From contig JAZQFQ010000082.1 of the NCBI GenBank assembly GCA_045539595.1, forward strand, positions 1-35,703: a stretch of DNA of 35,703 bases, written 5' to 3'. Source of the DNA: SIG701 sp045539595 (lineage in GTDB: Bacteria > Bacillota > Clostridia > Oscillospirales > CAG-272). The translations under genes were made by a program, and so were the position numbers. This document shows positions 15,222 through 22,810 of the stretch, piece after piece. The first letter of the stretch is position 1; each line of letters opens with the position of its first letter. The notes under the pieces are model-generated. The model did no database searches. It was given only the letters and a program-made list of their open reading frames with translations, and was not told the DNA's origin.

Positions 15222-16145
15222 TCACTCCTCAATATCCTTTCCCAGTTTCCGATCGATCAGGAACAGAATACCGATAATGATTATCATAACGATACCCATA
15301 AGGATCGCCGCGCTGGACAGCTTCTGGTAATCCAGGCTCTTGAACATATTGTTCATGAAGTGCTGGAGCAGATACAGCGAGTCGTAGGGGTAATCGCCTG
15401 TCAGCAGATACACCTCCCGGAACACCTTAAAGGAATTGATCACCGACAGAATCGTAACAAACAGAATGGTGGAGGACAGATAGGGCACCTTGATGCGGAA
15501 GAAGGTGCGGAGCGCACCGGCGCCGTCCAGGGCCGCCGCCTCCGTGATCTCCTTGGGGATGCCTGCCAGGGCGGCCATGAACAGAATCATGTTATATCCC
15601 ACATTCTTCCACAGATAGAGAAGCACGATGGTCAACTGGCTGAAATCGCTTTTGAACCAGTCGATAGCGGTGCCGCCCCAGGCGATGAGCCATTCGTTGA
15701 TCACGCCGTTGTTGTGGAACAGCACCTCCCAGATCAGCACAACGGAGGCAATGGGCACCATCAGCGGGCTGATCAGGATCGTGCGGAACAAGCTCTTCAT
15801 GGGGATTTTCTCCATGAGGAGGATGGCAAACAGAAGGGGGATGATCACCGCCAGCGGCACGGCGATCAGGGAAAAGGTGGCCGTGTTGGCCGCGGCCCGC
15901 CGGAAGGCCGTATTCTGAAGCAGGGCGATAAAGTTGGACAGCCCCACGAAATCGCCCGATATGGGGTTATCCACCAGGCTGTAGTAGATCACTACAAGGA
16001 ACGGTGCGAGAAAAAATATGCTGACGCCGATCAGGCTGGGCAGAAAAAACCACCTGGTGCGGCGCATCTCTTTGATTCTGGCTGTGTCCCGGCACTGCCG
16101 GTCGGCGCGGCGGTCGGATCGCTTCTTTTCGGTTACTTTCATCAT
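15222..16145 (-). CDS. Carbohydrate ABC transporter permease, MalF/UgpA type
   Basis: A permease of about 307 residues with six helices; helix 1 is FFLPSLIGVSIFFLAPFLVV. The EAA loop reads ITEAAALDGAGALRTFFRIK followed by VPYLSS. It forms the heteromeric channel with the downstream MalG-type subunit. The start is uncertain: ATG 16145 or 16142 follows a weak AAAAGAG, and TTG 16160 is possible. It is the first gene of the minus-strand operon ending at 8420 and diverges from ybaK. The leader contains TTTACG and TACAAA 16 bases apart (16214-16241), a possible but weak promoter. No regulator gene adjoins it, unlike many sugar operons. Confidence 0.92.
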   Translation of the reverse strand: MMKVTEKKRSDRRADRQCRDTARIKEMRRTRWFFLPSLIGVSIFFLAPFLVVIYYSLVDNPISGDFVGLSNFIALLQNTAFRRAAANTATFSLIAVPLAVIIPLLFAILLMEKIPMKSLFRTILISPLMVPIASVVLIWEVLFHNNGVINEWLIAWGGTAIDWFKSDFSQLTIVLLYLWKNVGYNMILFMAALAGIPKEITEAAALDGAGALRTFFRIKVPYLSSTILFVTILSVINSFKVFREVYLLTGDYPYDSLYLLQHFMNNMFKSLDYQKLSSAAILMGIVMIIIIGILFLIDRKLGKDIEE

Positions 16146-16273
16146 GGACTCTTTTCTCAAAACGGATGTCCCAAATGGGCATAGATATCCTTATGGAATA
16201 TAAGACGGAAAATTTTGTACTTTGTTTCAACGTTTCGTAAATAATTTCACCGCGGCAAACGACACGGCGGGGA

Positions 16274-16302
16274 TTGTAATCTCCGCGGATTTGCCGTATA
16301 AT
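16274..16302 (+). promoter_or_regulatory. Sigma-A promoter of ybaK
   Basis: TTGTAA and TATAAT are separated by 17 bases. The -10 is 32 bases before the start codon. Confidence 0.8.
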
Positions 16303-16333
16303 ATACATATGTAATTCACACGAGGCGAACCAT

Positions 16334-16810
16334 ATGACAAAAACAAATGCCATGCGGCAATTAGAAAAAGCAAACATCCCCTTCACCACGGAAAGTTATC
16401 CTGTCGATGAGGAGGATCTGAGCGGTGTGCACACCGCGGAAATCCTGGGTATTACTGATCCGGGATGCATGTTCAAAACCCTGGTCACCAAGGGATCCCG
16501 GGGCGGGTACTACGTATTCTGCATCCCCGTGGCGGAGGAATTGGATCTGAAGAAATGCGCCGCAGCCGCCGGGGAGAAAAGCGTGGAGATGATCCATGTG
16601 AAGGACATGCTCTCCGTGACGGGGTATATCCGGGGCGGATGCTCCCCGGTGGGGATGAAGAAGAAATATCCCACCTTCGTGGACGAGACGTCCATTCTGT
16701 ACGACAAAATCTACGTCAGCGCGGGCCAGCGAGGCTTGCAGCTGTGCCTGTCCCCCGAGGATCTGTGCGCCTTTGTGGAGGCCACGGTGGCGGATCTTAT
16801 CCGAGGATGA
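16334..16810 (+). CDS. ybaK: Cys-tRNA(Pro)/Cys-tRNA(Cys) deacylase, YbaK/EbsC family
   Basis: A 158-residue cytosolic trans-editing enzyme that hydrolyses cysteine mischarged onto tRNA(Pro). The family pattern is complete: N-terminal TNAMRQLEKANIPF, FKTLVTKGSRGGYYVFCIPV with the catalytic-site Lys, AAAAGEKSVEMIHVKDML, and the GYIRGGCSPVGMKKKYPTFVD loop, ending with YVSAGQRGLQLCLSPEDL. Length is typical (155-160). It has its own promoter and is followed at once by the 96-bp tandem repeats, which begin 3 bases after the stop codon. Confidence 0.94.
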   Translation: MTKTNAMRQLEKANIPFTTESYPVDEEDLSGVHTAEILGITDPGCMFKTLVTKGSRGGYYVFCIPVAEELDLKKCAAAAGEKSVEMIHVKDMLSVTGYIRGGCSPVGMKKKYPTFVDETSILYDKIYVSAGQRGLQLCLSPEDLCAFVEATVADLIRG

Positions 16811-16812
16811 TT

Positions 16813-17061
16813 TTCTCGCGAGGGGGATGGTTGGCTTGCAATCCGTGCCAAAGTTTGCTCCCCCTCAATGATCACAGCTTTGCCTTGGAGAATTTTCCGC
16901 CAGGGAAATTCTCGCGAGGGGGATGGTTGGCTTGCAACCCGTGCCAAAGTTTGCTCCCCCTCAATGATCACAGCTTTGCCTTGGAGAATTTTCCGCCAGG
17001 GAAATTCTCGCGAGGGGGATGGTTGGCTTGCAATCCGTGCCAAAGTTTGCTCCCCCTCAAT
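16813..17061 (+). repeat. Tandem direct repeat, 96-bp unit, about 2.6 copies
   Basis: Unit starts fall at 16815, 16911 and 17007, marked by the palindrome CTCGCGAG; the third copy stops at about 17061. The copies are nearly identical: the middle one reads AACCC where the others read AATCC. Each unit contains two hairpins: GAGGGGG / CCCCCTC (with inner TTGGC / GCCAA) and GAGAATTT / AAATTCTC. Because 96 is a multiple of three, long spurious reading frames cross it on both strands; none has a credible ribosome binding site or family match. The first hairpin may help end ybaK transcription. Confidence 0.92.
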
Positions 17062-17126
17062 TATAACAAATACGCGGGGCAATAGCAATACAGTATGCGG
17101 AAAATACGCCCAAATGCCTGCATCCA

Positions 17127-17155
17127 TTGATTTCCCGGCGGGGGGATGCTATAAT
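17127..17155 (+). promoter_or_regulatory. Sigma-A promoter of the serine dehydratase-mnmE operon
   Basis: TTGATT and TATAAT are separated by 17 bases with an extended -10 (TGCTATAAT), 57 bases before the start codon. Confidence 0.85.
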
Positions 17156-17211
17156 GTACACAGAAATAAACAATCCCTCATTATTATATATAGAATCATC
17201 GGGAGGACGTT

Positions 17212-18423
17212 ATGCGCTCCATCAGAAGTATCTATAAAATCGGCCGCGGCCCCTCCAGCTCCCACACCATGGGCCCGGTCTTTGCCGCCAAGCGGTTCCG
17301 GGAGGAAAATCCCACAGCGGACCGCATGGAAGTGATCCTGTACGGATCCCTGGCCAAAACCGGCGAGGGTCACGGCACGGATCGGGCGGTGCGGGAGACC
17401 CTTTCCCCCATCGAGACCGATATCCGTTTCGTCACGGACGATATCCCCCTGCCCCATCCCAACACCATGGATCTGATCGCCTATCGGGGCGGCTGTGAGA
17501 TCGCCCGGGCACGGGTATTGTCCATCGGCGGCGGCGAGATCCGCTTCGAGGGGGATCCCCCCGCACCGGCGGCGGAGGAGGTCTATCCCGAGAACTATTT
17601 TACCTCCATTGCCCAGCGGTGCAAAGCGGAAGGCATCCGCCTCTCCGATTACGTATTCGCCCGTGAGGGCGCGGATTTTCCCGCCTTCCTCGGCGACGTG
17701 TGGCAGACCATGAGCTCCTCCATAAGAGAAGGATTGACCCACACGGGCATCCTGCCCGGCGGGCTGGGCGTGGAGCGGAAGGCCCAGTATCTGTTCAATC
17801 AGCGGCACATCGACGAGAGTCCCCAGACCCGGGAAAACCGCATCGTGTGCGCCTACGCCTTCGCCGTCAGCGAACAGAATGCAGACTGCGGACTGATCGT
17901 CACCGCCCCCACCTGCGGCGCCTGCGGCGTGGTCCCCGCGGTACTCAAATATATGCAGGAGAAAAACGGATTTTCCGATCATGACGTGATCCGCGCCCTG
18001 GCGGCGGCGGGTTTGGTAGGTGCCATCGTGGCGCGCAACGCCTCCATCAGCGGCGCGGAATGCGGCTGTCAGGCGGAGATCGGCACGGCCTGCTCCATGG
18101 CGGCCACCGCTTTGGCGGAGCTCTACGAGATGGGCATTGACCAGATCGAATACGCGGCGGAAATCGCCCTGGAGCATCATTTGGGTCTGACCTGCGATCC
18201 CGTGTGCGGCCTGGTGCAGATCCCCTGCATCGAGCGCAACGCCGTGGCCGCCATGCGTGCCATCAACGCCATGAGCCTGGCCAACTTCCTCTCCCACAGT
18301 CGCAAGATCTCCTTCGATCTGATCGTGAAAACCATGTACCAGACCGGACGGGATCTGTCCCACGTATACCGTGAAACCTCCGAGGGCGGTCTGGCCAAGC
18401 TGTATCGCTCTCCTCAACCATAA
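17212..18423 (+). CDS. sdaA: L-serine ammonia-lyase, iron-sulfur dependent (single-chain)
   Basis: A 403-residue enzyme that deaminates L-serine to pyruvate using an oxygen-labile [4Fe-4S] cluster. The N-terminal beta domain starts SIYKIGRGPSSSHTMGP, and the C-terminal alpha domain contains APTCGACGVVPA and CDPVCGLVQIPCIERNA, which supply the cluster cysteines, plus the GHGTDRAV loop. The two domains are fused in one chain, as in E. coli SdaA, rather than split as in the sdaAA/sdaAB pairs common in Bacillota. The GGGAGGACGTT ribosome binding site is strong. It is first in a run leading into mnmE after 16 bases. Confidence 0.93.
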   Translation: MRSIRSIYKIGRGPSSSHTMGPVFAAKRFREENPTADRMEVILYGSLAKTGEGHGTDRAVRETLSPIETDIRFVTDDIPLPHPNTMDLIAYRGGCEIARARVLSIGGGEIRFEGDPPAPAAEEVYPENYFTSIAQRCKAEGIRLSDYVFAREGADFPAFLGDVWQTMSSSIREGLTHTGILPGGLGVERKAQYLFNQRHIDESPQTRENRIVCAYAFAVSEQNADCGLIVTAPTCGACGVVPAVLKYMQEKNGFSDHDVIRALAAAGLVGAIVARNASISGAECGCQAEIGTACSMAATALAELYEMGIDQIEYAAEIALEHHLGLTCDPVCGLVQIPCIERNAVAAMRAINAMSLANFLSHSRKISFDLIVKTMYQTGRDLSHVYRETSEGGLAKLYRSPQP

Positions 18424-18439
18424 AGAAACGGAGAAATCT

Positions 18440-19828
18440 ATGTTTCAGACTATCGCTGCCATATCCACCCCGCCCGGTAAGGGCGGCGTGGCTTTGATCC
18501 GCATCAGCGGCGAGGACGCCGTATCCGTGGCATCCGCCATCTTCCATCCCATGGCGGGCGCACCTCTGTGGGAGCGGGAGGCACGTCGCGCCGTGTTCGG
18601 CACGATCCGTCACCCCGCCACCGGGGAGATCATCGACACCGGCGTGGCCACGCTCTATCGCGCTCCCACCTCCTTCACCGGGGAGGACGTGGCGGAAATC
18701 ACCTGCCACGGCGGCACCGCCGTGACCCGTGCCGTTCTGATGGCCGCATTCGCCGCCGGGGCAGAGCCCGCCGGCCCGGGAGACTTCACCCGCCGCGCCT
18801 TTGTGAACGGCAAGATGACCCTCAGCGAGGCCCAGGCCATCGGTCTGCTGATTGACGCGGACACAGAAAGCCGCCGCACTCTGGCATCCGGCGCGGCCCG
18901 GGGCAACGTATCCCGCGCGCTGGATCGGATCGCCACCTCCCTGACGGAGGTGCTCTCCGCTCTCTACGCCGCCATCGATTATCCCGAGGAGGATGTGGGC
19001 GACGAGGGCGAGAGGCAGATACTTACTACCGTACAGACCGCCGTGGGCGACATCGATGCTTTGCGGCGCACCTATAAAACGGGCCAGGCCATCGCCGAGG
19101 GCATCCCCACCGTCATTGCGGGACTGCCCAACAGCGGCAAAAGCTCCCTCTACAACGCCCTGCTCGGGCGGGAGGAAGCCATTGTCACCGACATTCCCGG
19201 CACCACCCGTGACGTCCTATCCGCCTCGGCGGACATCGGTGGGGTGACGCTCCTTCTGTCCGATACCGCCGGCATCCGCCAGGGCAGTGACGCCGTGGAG
19301 ATGATCGGCGTACAGCGGGCCAAGGACAAGCTGGCCGGGGCTGCGCTGGTACTGTTTGTGCTGGACGCCGGCACTCCCCTCACCCCCGACTGCACCGAGT
19401 TGTTTGAGGAGGTGTGCGCCCTCTCCGTGCCCACCGTGGTGATCTTCAACAAATCCGACACGGGCTGTGCCTTGTCGGCGGAGGAAATCGCTTCCTTCAC
19501 ATCCCGTGCCGATCACACCCTCACCCTCTCCGCCAAAACCGGGGACGGGATGGAGGAATTGCGCCGGGTGATCGCCGAGATCGCCGGCACGGACAAGCTG
19601 GACACCGCCCACGATGCCATCATCTGGGATGCCCGGCAGGAAGCCTCCCTCAGCCGGGCATGCGATCTTCTGAATGACGCCCTCTGCGGTCTGATGATGG
19701 GAGATCCGCTGGACGCGGTCTGCACCCTGTGCGAAAGCGCCCTCGCCGAGATTCGCGGGGTGGACGGCCGAGCAGTGGATGAGGACATCATCGCCGGCAT
19801 CTTCGCCCGCTTCTGCGTGGGAAAATAA
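18440..19828 (+). CDS. mnmE: tRNA uridine-5-carboxymethylaminomethyl modification GTPase MnmE
   Basis: A 462-residue GTPase that, with MnmG, installs the 5-(carboxymethyl)aminomethyl group on wobble U34. The N-terminal folate-binding domain (MFQTIAAISTPPGKGGVALI) is followed by a helical domain and an inserted G domain with GLPNSGKSS (about 228-236), DIPGTTRD, DTAGIR (about 275) and NKSD. The C-terminal motif is FCVGK, the catalytic-site CxGK used for folate chemistry. The frame is open further upstream, but MFQTIAA with GGAG 8 bases before it is the conserved start. MnmG is not in the window; it often lies next to mnmE. Confidence 0.97.
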   Translation: MFQTIAAISTPPGKGGVALIRISGEDAVSVASAIFHPMAGAPLWEREARRAVFGTIRHPATGEIIDTGVATLYRAPTSFTGEDVAEITCHGGTAVTRAVLMAAFAAGAEPAGPGDFTRRAFVNGKMTLSEAQAIGLLIDADTESRRTLASGAARGNVSRALDRIATSLTEVLSALYAAIDYPEEDVGDEGERQILTTVQTAVGDIDALRRTYKTGQAIAEGIPTVIAGLPNSGKSSLYNALLGREEAIVTDIPGTTRDVLSASADIGGVTLLLSDTAGIRQGSDAVEMIGVQRAKDKLAGAALVLFVLDAGTPLTPDCTELFEEVCALSVPTVVIFNKSDTGCALSAEEIASFTSRADHTLTLSAKTGDGMEELRRVIAEIAGTDKLDTAHDAIIWDARQEASLSRACDLLNDALCGLMMGDPLDAVCTLCESALAEIRGVDGRAVDEDIIAGIFARFCVGK

Positions 19829-19850
19829 TCTATCAAAAAGGAATCCATCT

Positions 19851-20378
19851 ATGAAATCCGTATTTGTTGCTTCTGATATTCACGGCTCCGCCCTTTGGTG
19901 CGGAAAAATGCTGGCCGCCTTCGACGCATCCGGCGCGGATCGGCTGCTTCTCTTGGGAGATATTCTCTACCACGGCCCCCGCAACGATCTGCCCGACGAG
20001 TACGCCCCCAAGCAGGTCATCGCCATGCTTTCCCCTTATAAAGATAAGATCCTCTGCGTCCGCGGCAACTGCGAGGCCGAGGTGGATCAGATGGTGCTCC
20101 CCTTCCCCGTGATGGCGGATTATGCCGTCATCGTCCTGGGCGATCGGGTGATTTACGCCACCCACGGCCACACCTTCGGCCCGGACAACCCGCCGCCCCT
20201 CTCGGACGGGGATATTCTCCTCTCCGGACACACCCATGTGCCCATGGATGAAATGCGGGACATTCCCGAGGGAAAAATCCGCTGTCTGAATCCGGGATCC
20301 GTGTCCATCCCCAAGGAAAACAGCGCCCACGGCTATCTGATTCTCACCGAGGACGACGTAATCCGCGGCGCCCTTTGA
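19851..20378 (+). CDS. YfcE/MJ0936-type metallophosphoesterase
   Basis: A 175-residue calcineurin-like phosphodiesterase. Metal-binding motifs are all present: SDIHG (about 8-12), LLGDILYHGPRND, VRGNCE, ATHGHTFG and LSGHTHVP followed by LNPGSVSIP. The size and 'YHGPRN' match E. coli YfcE, which hydrolyses phosphodiester model compounds in vitro; the physiological substrate is not known. The start is MKSVFVASD with AAAGGAA before it. It is 22 bases after mnmE and 11 before mnmA, so it shares their transcript. Confidence 0.9.
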   Translation: MKSVFVASDIHGSALWCGKMLAAFDASGADRLLLLGDILYHGPRNDLPDEYAPKQVIAMLSPYKDKILCVRGNCEAEVDQMVLPFPVMADYAVIVLGDRVIYATHGHTFGPDNPPPLSDGDILLSGHTHVPMDEMRDIPEGKIRCLNPGSVSIPKENSAHGYLILTEDDVIRGAL

Positions 20379-20389
20379 CGGAGGGATAT

Positions 20390-21427
20390 ATGAATAAAAA
20401 ACGCATCGCCCTCGCCATGAGCGGGGGTGTGGACAGCAGTCTCAGCGCCCGGCTTCTCATGGATAGGGGATACGAGGTGGCGGGGGTGACCTTCCTCGTC
20501 CATCACGATCCTGCCGTGACGCCTCCTTCCGTGGGGGCGGAGGCGGTGTGCCAATCGCTGGGGATCCCCTTGACGATACTGGACATCGCCGAGGATTTCG
20601 CCGCCACCGTTAAGGAAAATTTTGTAAAAGAATACGCCGCCGGACGCACGCCCAATCCCTGCGTGTTGTGCAACCGGACGATCAAGTTCCCCTATCTGAT
20701 GAAGTTTGCGGACGGGGCGGGGTGTGATTATGCCGCCACCGGCCACTACGCCCGCCTGATCCGATGCGGATCCCGGATAGCGATCGCCAAAGCCAAAGAT
20801 CTATCAAAGGATCAGAGTTATATGCTGTGGCAGCTGCCTCAAGAAACGCTTTCTCGCCTGGTGTTCCCTCTCGGGGAATACACGAAGGAGGAGGTGCGCG
20901 AAATGGCACAGGCCGCCGGCATCCCGGGCGCGAAAACCAAGGATTCCCAGGACATCTGCTTCATCCCTCATGGGGATTATACGAAATTCCTCGCCGAGGC
21001 GGGGATGGATCTGACCCCCGGTCAGTTCATCGATGAAAATGGACGGGTGCTGGGTCCGTCCAAAAACCAGGCTTGCTACACCGTCGGTCAGCGGCGGGGG
21101 TTGGGCATCGCCCTCGGTCGGCATATGTTTGTGACCGCACGGGATGCGGAAAACAACCGGGTGAGCATCTCCCCCACCGATCCCTACGGAAAGACCGTCT
21201 ACGCTGATGACGTGCGGTATATGGCCGCCGCCCCGGGGGATCTGGACAGCCCCCGCCGGCTCAGCGTGAAACTGCGCTACGCAAGAGCGGAATTCCCCTG
21301 CACCGCCGTCATAGACGGGGATCGGCTGCGGGTGGATTTGGACGATCCCGCCCGTGCGCCCTCGCCGGGACAGTCCCTGGTGCTCTACGACGGGGACACC
21401 GTCGTCGCGGGTGGAGTGATTGTTTGA
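20390..21427 (+). CDS. mnmA: tRNA-specific 2-thiouridylase MnmA
   Basis: A 345-residue enzyme that thiolates U34 of tRNA-Lys, -Glu and -Gln using sulfur from a cysteine desulfurase. The ATP-binding PP-loop is MSGGVDSSLSARLL; the catalytic cysteines are in NPCVLCNRTIKF and in the SQDICFIPHGDY loop; YATGHYARL and GQRRGLGIALG are further conserved blocks. Slightly short of E. coli MnmA (368) but complete through the C-terminal beta barrel (GQSLVLYDGDTVVAGGVI). It begins 11 bases after the phosphodiesterase with GGAGGG. Together with mnmE it covers both arms of the mnm5s2U pathway. Confidence 0.96.
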   Translation: MNKKRIALAMSGGVDSSLSARLLMDRGYEVAGVTFLVHHDPAVTPPSVGAEAVCQSLGIPLTILDIAEDFAATVKENFVKEYAAGRTPNPCVLCNRTIKFPYLMKFADGAGCDYAATGHYARLIRCGSRIAIAKAKDLSKDQSYMLWQLPQETLSRLVFPLGEYTKEEVREMAQAAGIPGAKTKDSQDICFIPHGDYTKFLAEAGMDLTPGQFIDENGRVLGPSKNQACYTVGQRRGLGIALGRHMFVTARDAENNRVSISPTDPYGKTVYADDVRYMAAAPGDLDSPRRLSVKLRYARAEFPCTAVIDGDRLRVDLDDPARAPSPGQSLVLYDGDTVVAGGVIV

Positions 21428-21465
21428 GTTGGGATAACATCTCTTGAGAATGGAGGAAGTTGACT

Positions 21466-21984
21466 GTGCAAATTGGACCAATTACACTGAATCCGATGAG
21501 CCATGAAGATATCGTAGAGACGGGACCACTTTTCATAATAGTTTTTTTGATGCTTTTTTTCATCTCGAGAAATGTTATTTTTCTTCACGAAAACTTTGTG
21601 AGAGAGTTTTATTGGGCGTTAAGTGAAAAATACTGCCACAGCTACTTCACGCCCAACAAAGTAATAAAATTTGTCCGCAGATGCTTTGGATTGAGAACAA
21701 AGCGTAAACTTCATTGGGTGGTTTGTTTTTATCATTATCTTCAAGTCGCCATGGCCATCTCGCCTGCGTTCATGCTGGTAGTGCATATATTCATCCCGCC
21801 GGAGTATGCACATTTGCTATCGTTTTTGATTGGAGTTTTCCCGTTTTGGCTGATGTTTATCATACACATTCCATTTGCGCTTCTGCAATGGATTCGGTGT
21901 GTGATCATAAAAAAGACCAATCCCCTGTATGCAAATCGTGAATTTCATGACCGTCGGGATATCGAGTATCATTGGGGAAACTGA
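21466..21984 (+). CDS. AT-rich membrane protein of unknown function (172 aa)
   Basis: The GTG at 21466 is preferred because GGAGG lies 9 bases upstream; TTG 21460 would be too close, and ATG 21496 is a later alternative. About three transmembrane helices are visible: near 20-38 (PLFIIVFLMLFFISRNVIF), 90-112 (VAMAISPAFMLVVHIF) and 116-143 (LLSFLIGVFPFWLMFIIHIP). Basic loops (RRCFGLRTKRK) suggest cytoplasmic faces. I recognise no family. Its base composition is clearly more AT-rich than mnmA and tcdA on either side, and it uses codons such as TTT, AAA and ATA that they avoid, which suggests recent acquisition. Confidence 0.7.
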   Translation: MQIGPITLNPMSHEDIVETGPLFIIVFLMLFFISRNVIFLHENFVREFYWALSEKYCHSYFTPNKVIKFVRRCFGLRTKRKLHWVVCFYHYLQVAMAISPAFMLVVHIFIPPEYAHLLSFLIGVFPFWLMFIIHIPFALLQWIRCVIIKKTNPLYANREFHDRRDIEYHWGN

Positions 21985-22007
21985 TCCCCCACAAGAAAGG
22001 ATCGACT

Positions 22008-22721
22008 ATGGAAAACATACATTCCCGCACTCTTGCCCTGATCGGGGAGGAGGCGATGACCAAGCTCCACGGTGCCCGTGTGGCCGTATTCGGTCTGGGC
22101 GGTGTGGGCAGTTATATTGCGGAAGCTCTGGCCCGCGCCGGGGTGGGTTCCCTTTTGCTCATCGACGGGGACGCCATCGCCCCCTCCAATCTGAATCGGC
22201 AGCTGTTTGCCACCGCCGACACGGTGGGCATGCGGAAAACCGATGCCGCCCGGGAGCGGATCCGCCTGGCGGCACCGGAATGCCGGGTGGAAACGTACGA
22301 TTTGTTCTATCTTCCCGAGACGGCGGACCGGATCCCCTTTGAGGGGCTGTCCTATGTGGCGGACGCCATCGACACCGTTTCCGCCAAACTGGAGATCATC
22401 GCCCGGGCCAAGGCCGCGGGTGTTCCCGTGATCGCCTCCATGGGCACGGGCAACAAGCTCCATCCCGAACTATTCGAGATCACGGATATAGCGAAAACCT
22501 CCGTTTGTCCCCTTGCCCGCGTCATGCGGCGGGAATTGAAAAATCGCGGAATCTCCCACGTGAAGGTGCTGTATTCCAAAGAGGAGCCCCGCCCCTCGCC
22601 CCTTCTCCCCGAGGGGGAATCCGCCCGTCGGAGCATCCCCGCCAGCATCTCCTTTGTTCCCGCCGCGGCGGGGCTGATGATTGCCGGGGAGATCGTGCGG
22701 GACATCACTGGGGTGAGATAA
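22008..22721 (+). CDS. tcdA: tRNA threonylcarbamoyladenosine dehydratase (ThiF/E1-like)
   Basis: A 237-residue E1-like adenylating enzyme matching TcdA/CsdL, which cyclises t6A37 of ANN-decoding tRNAs to ct6A. VAVFGLGGVGSYIAEALARA is the nucleotide-binding GxGGxG motif, IDGDAIAPSNLNRQL the catalytic Asp-Arg region, and DAIDTVSAKLEII the conserved acidic loop. The ending PAAAGLMIAGEIVRDI is typical. A related family, MoeB/ThiF, acts on sulfur carriers, but length and the SNLNRQL / MGTGNKLHP pattern favour TcdA. The start ATG has AGAAAGGA upstream. Its position after mnmA supports a role in tRNA. Confidence 0.87.
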   Translation: MENIHSRTLALIGEEAMTKLHGARVAVFGLGGVGSYIAEALARAGVGSLLLIDGDAIAPSNLNRQLFATADTVGMRKTDAARERIRLAAPECRVETYDLFYLPETADRIPFEGLSYVADAIDTVSAKLEIIARAKAAGVPVIASMGTGNKLHPELFEITDIAKTSVCPLARVMRRELKNRGISHVKVLYSKEEPRPSPLLPEGESARRSIPASISFVPAAAGLMIAGEIVRDITGVR

Positions 22722-22810
22722 TCCTTAAAATTTCTTAAACCCCGATTTGTTCGCAAAATCGACACAATTATCGTTTATACTGTAAATCAACTACCAAAAA
22801 GGAGGCCGCC

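Noticed and set aside
16225..16242. Possible cre (CcpA) or LacI-type operator before the sugar permease operon
   Set aside because: ACGAAACGTTGAAAC only loosely resembles TGNAARCGNWNNCA and lacks the symmetric ends.
16813..17061. CRISPR array
   Set aside because: The repeats are 96 bp and directly adjoining, without variable spacers, and no cas gene is nearby.
16465..17085. 206-residue frame running from ybaK through the tandem repeats
   Set aside because: It overlaps ybaK out of frame, and its repeating 32-residue unit is just the 96-bp repeat translated; similar frames exist in other phases and on the other strand.
22724..22741. Two CTTAAA words 10 bases apart before dusB, like a PhoP/PhoB box
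   Set aside because: The match is short and AT-rich, the neighbouring gene has no phosphate link, and no promoter is clear.
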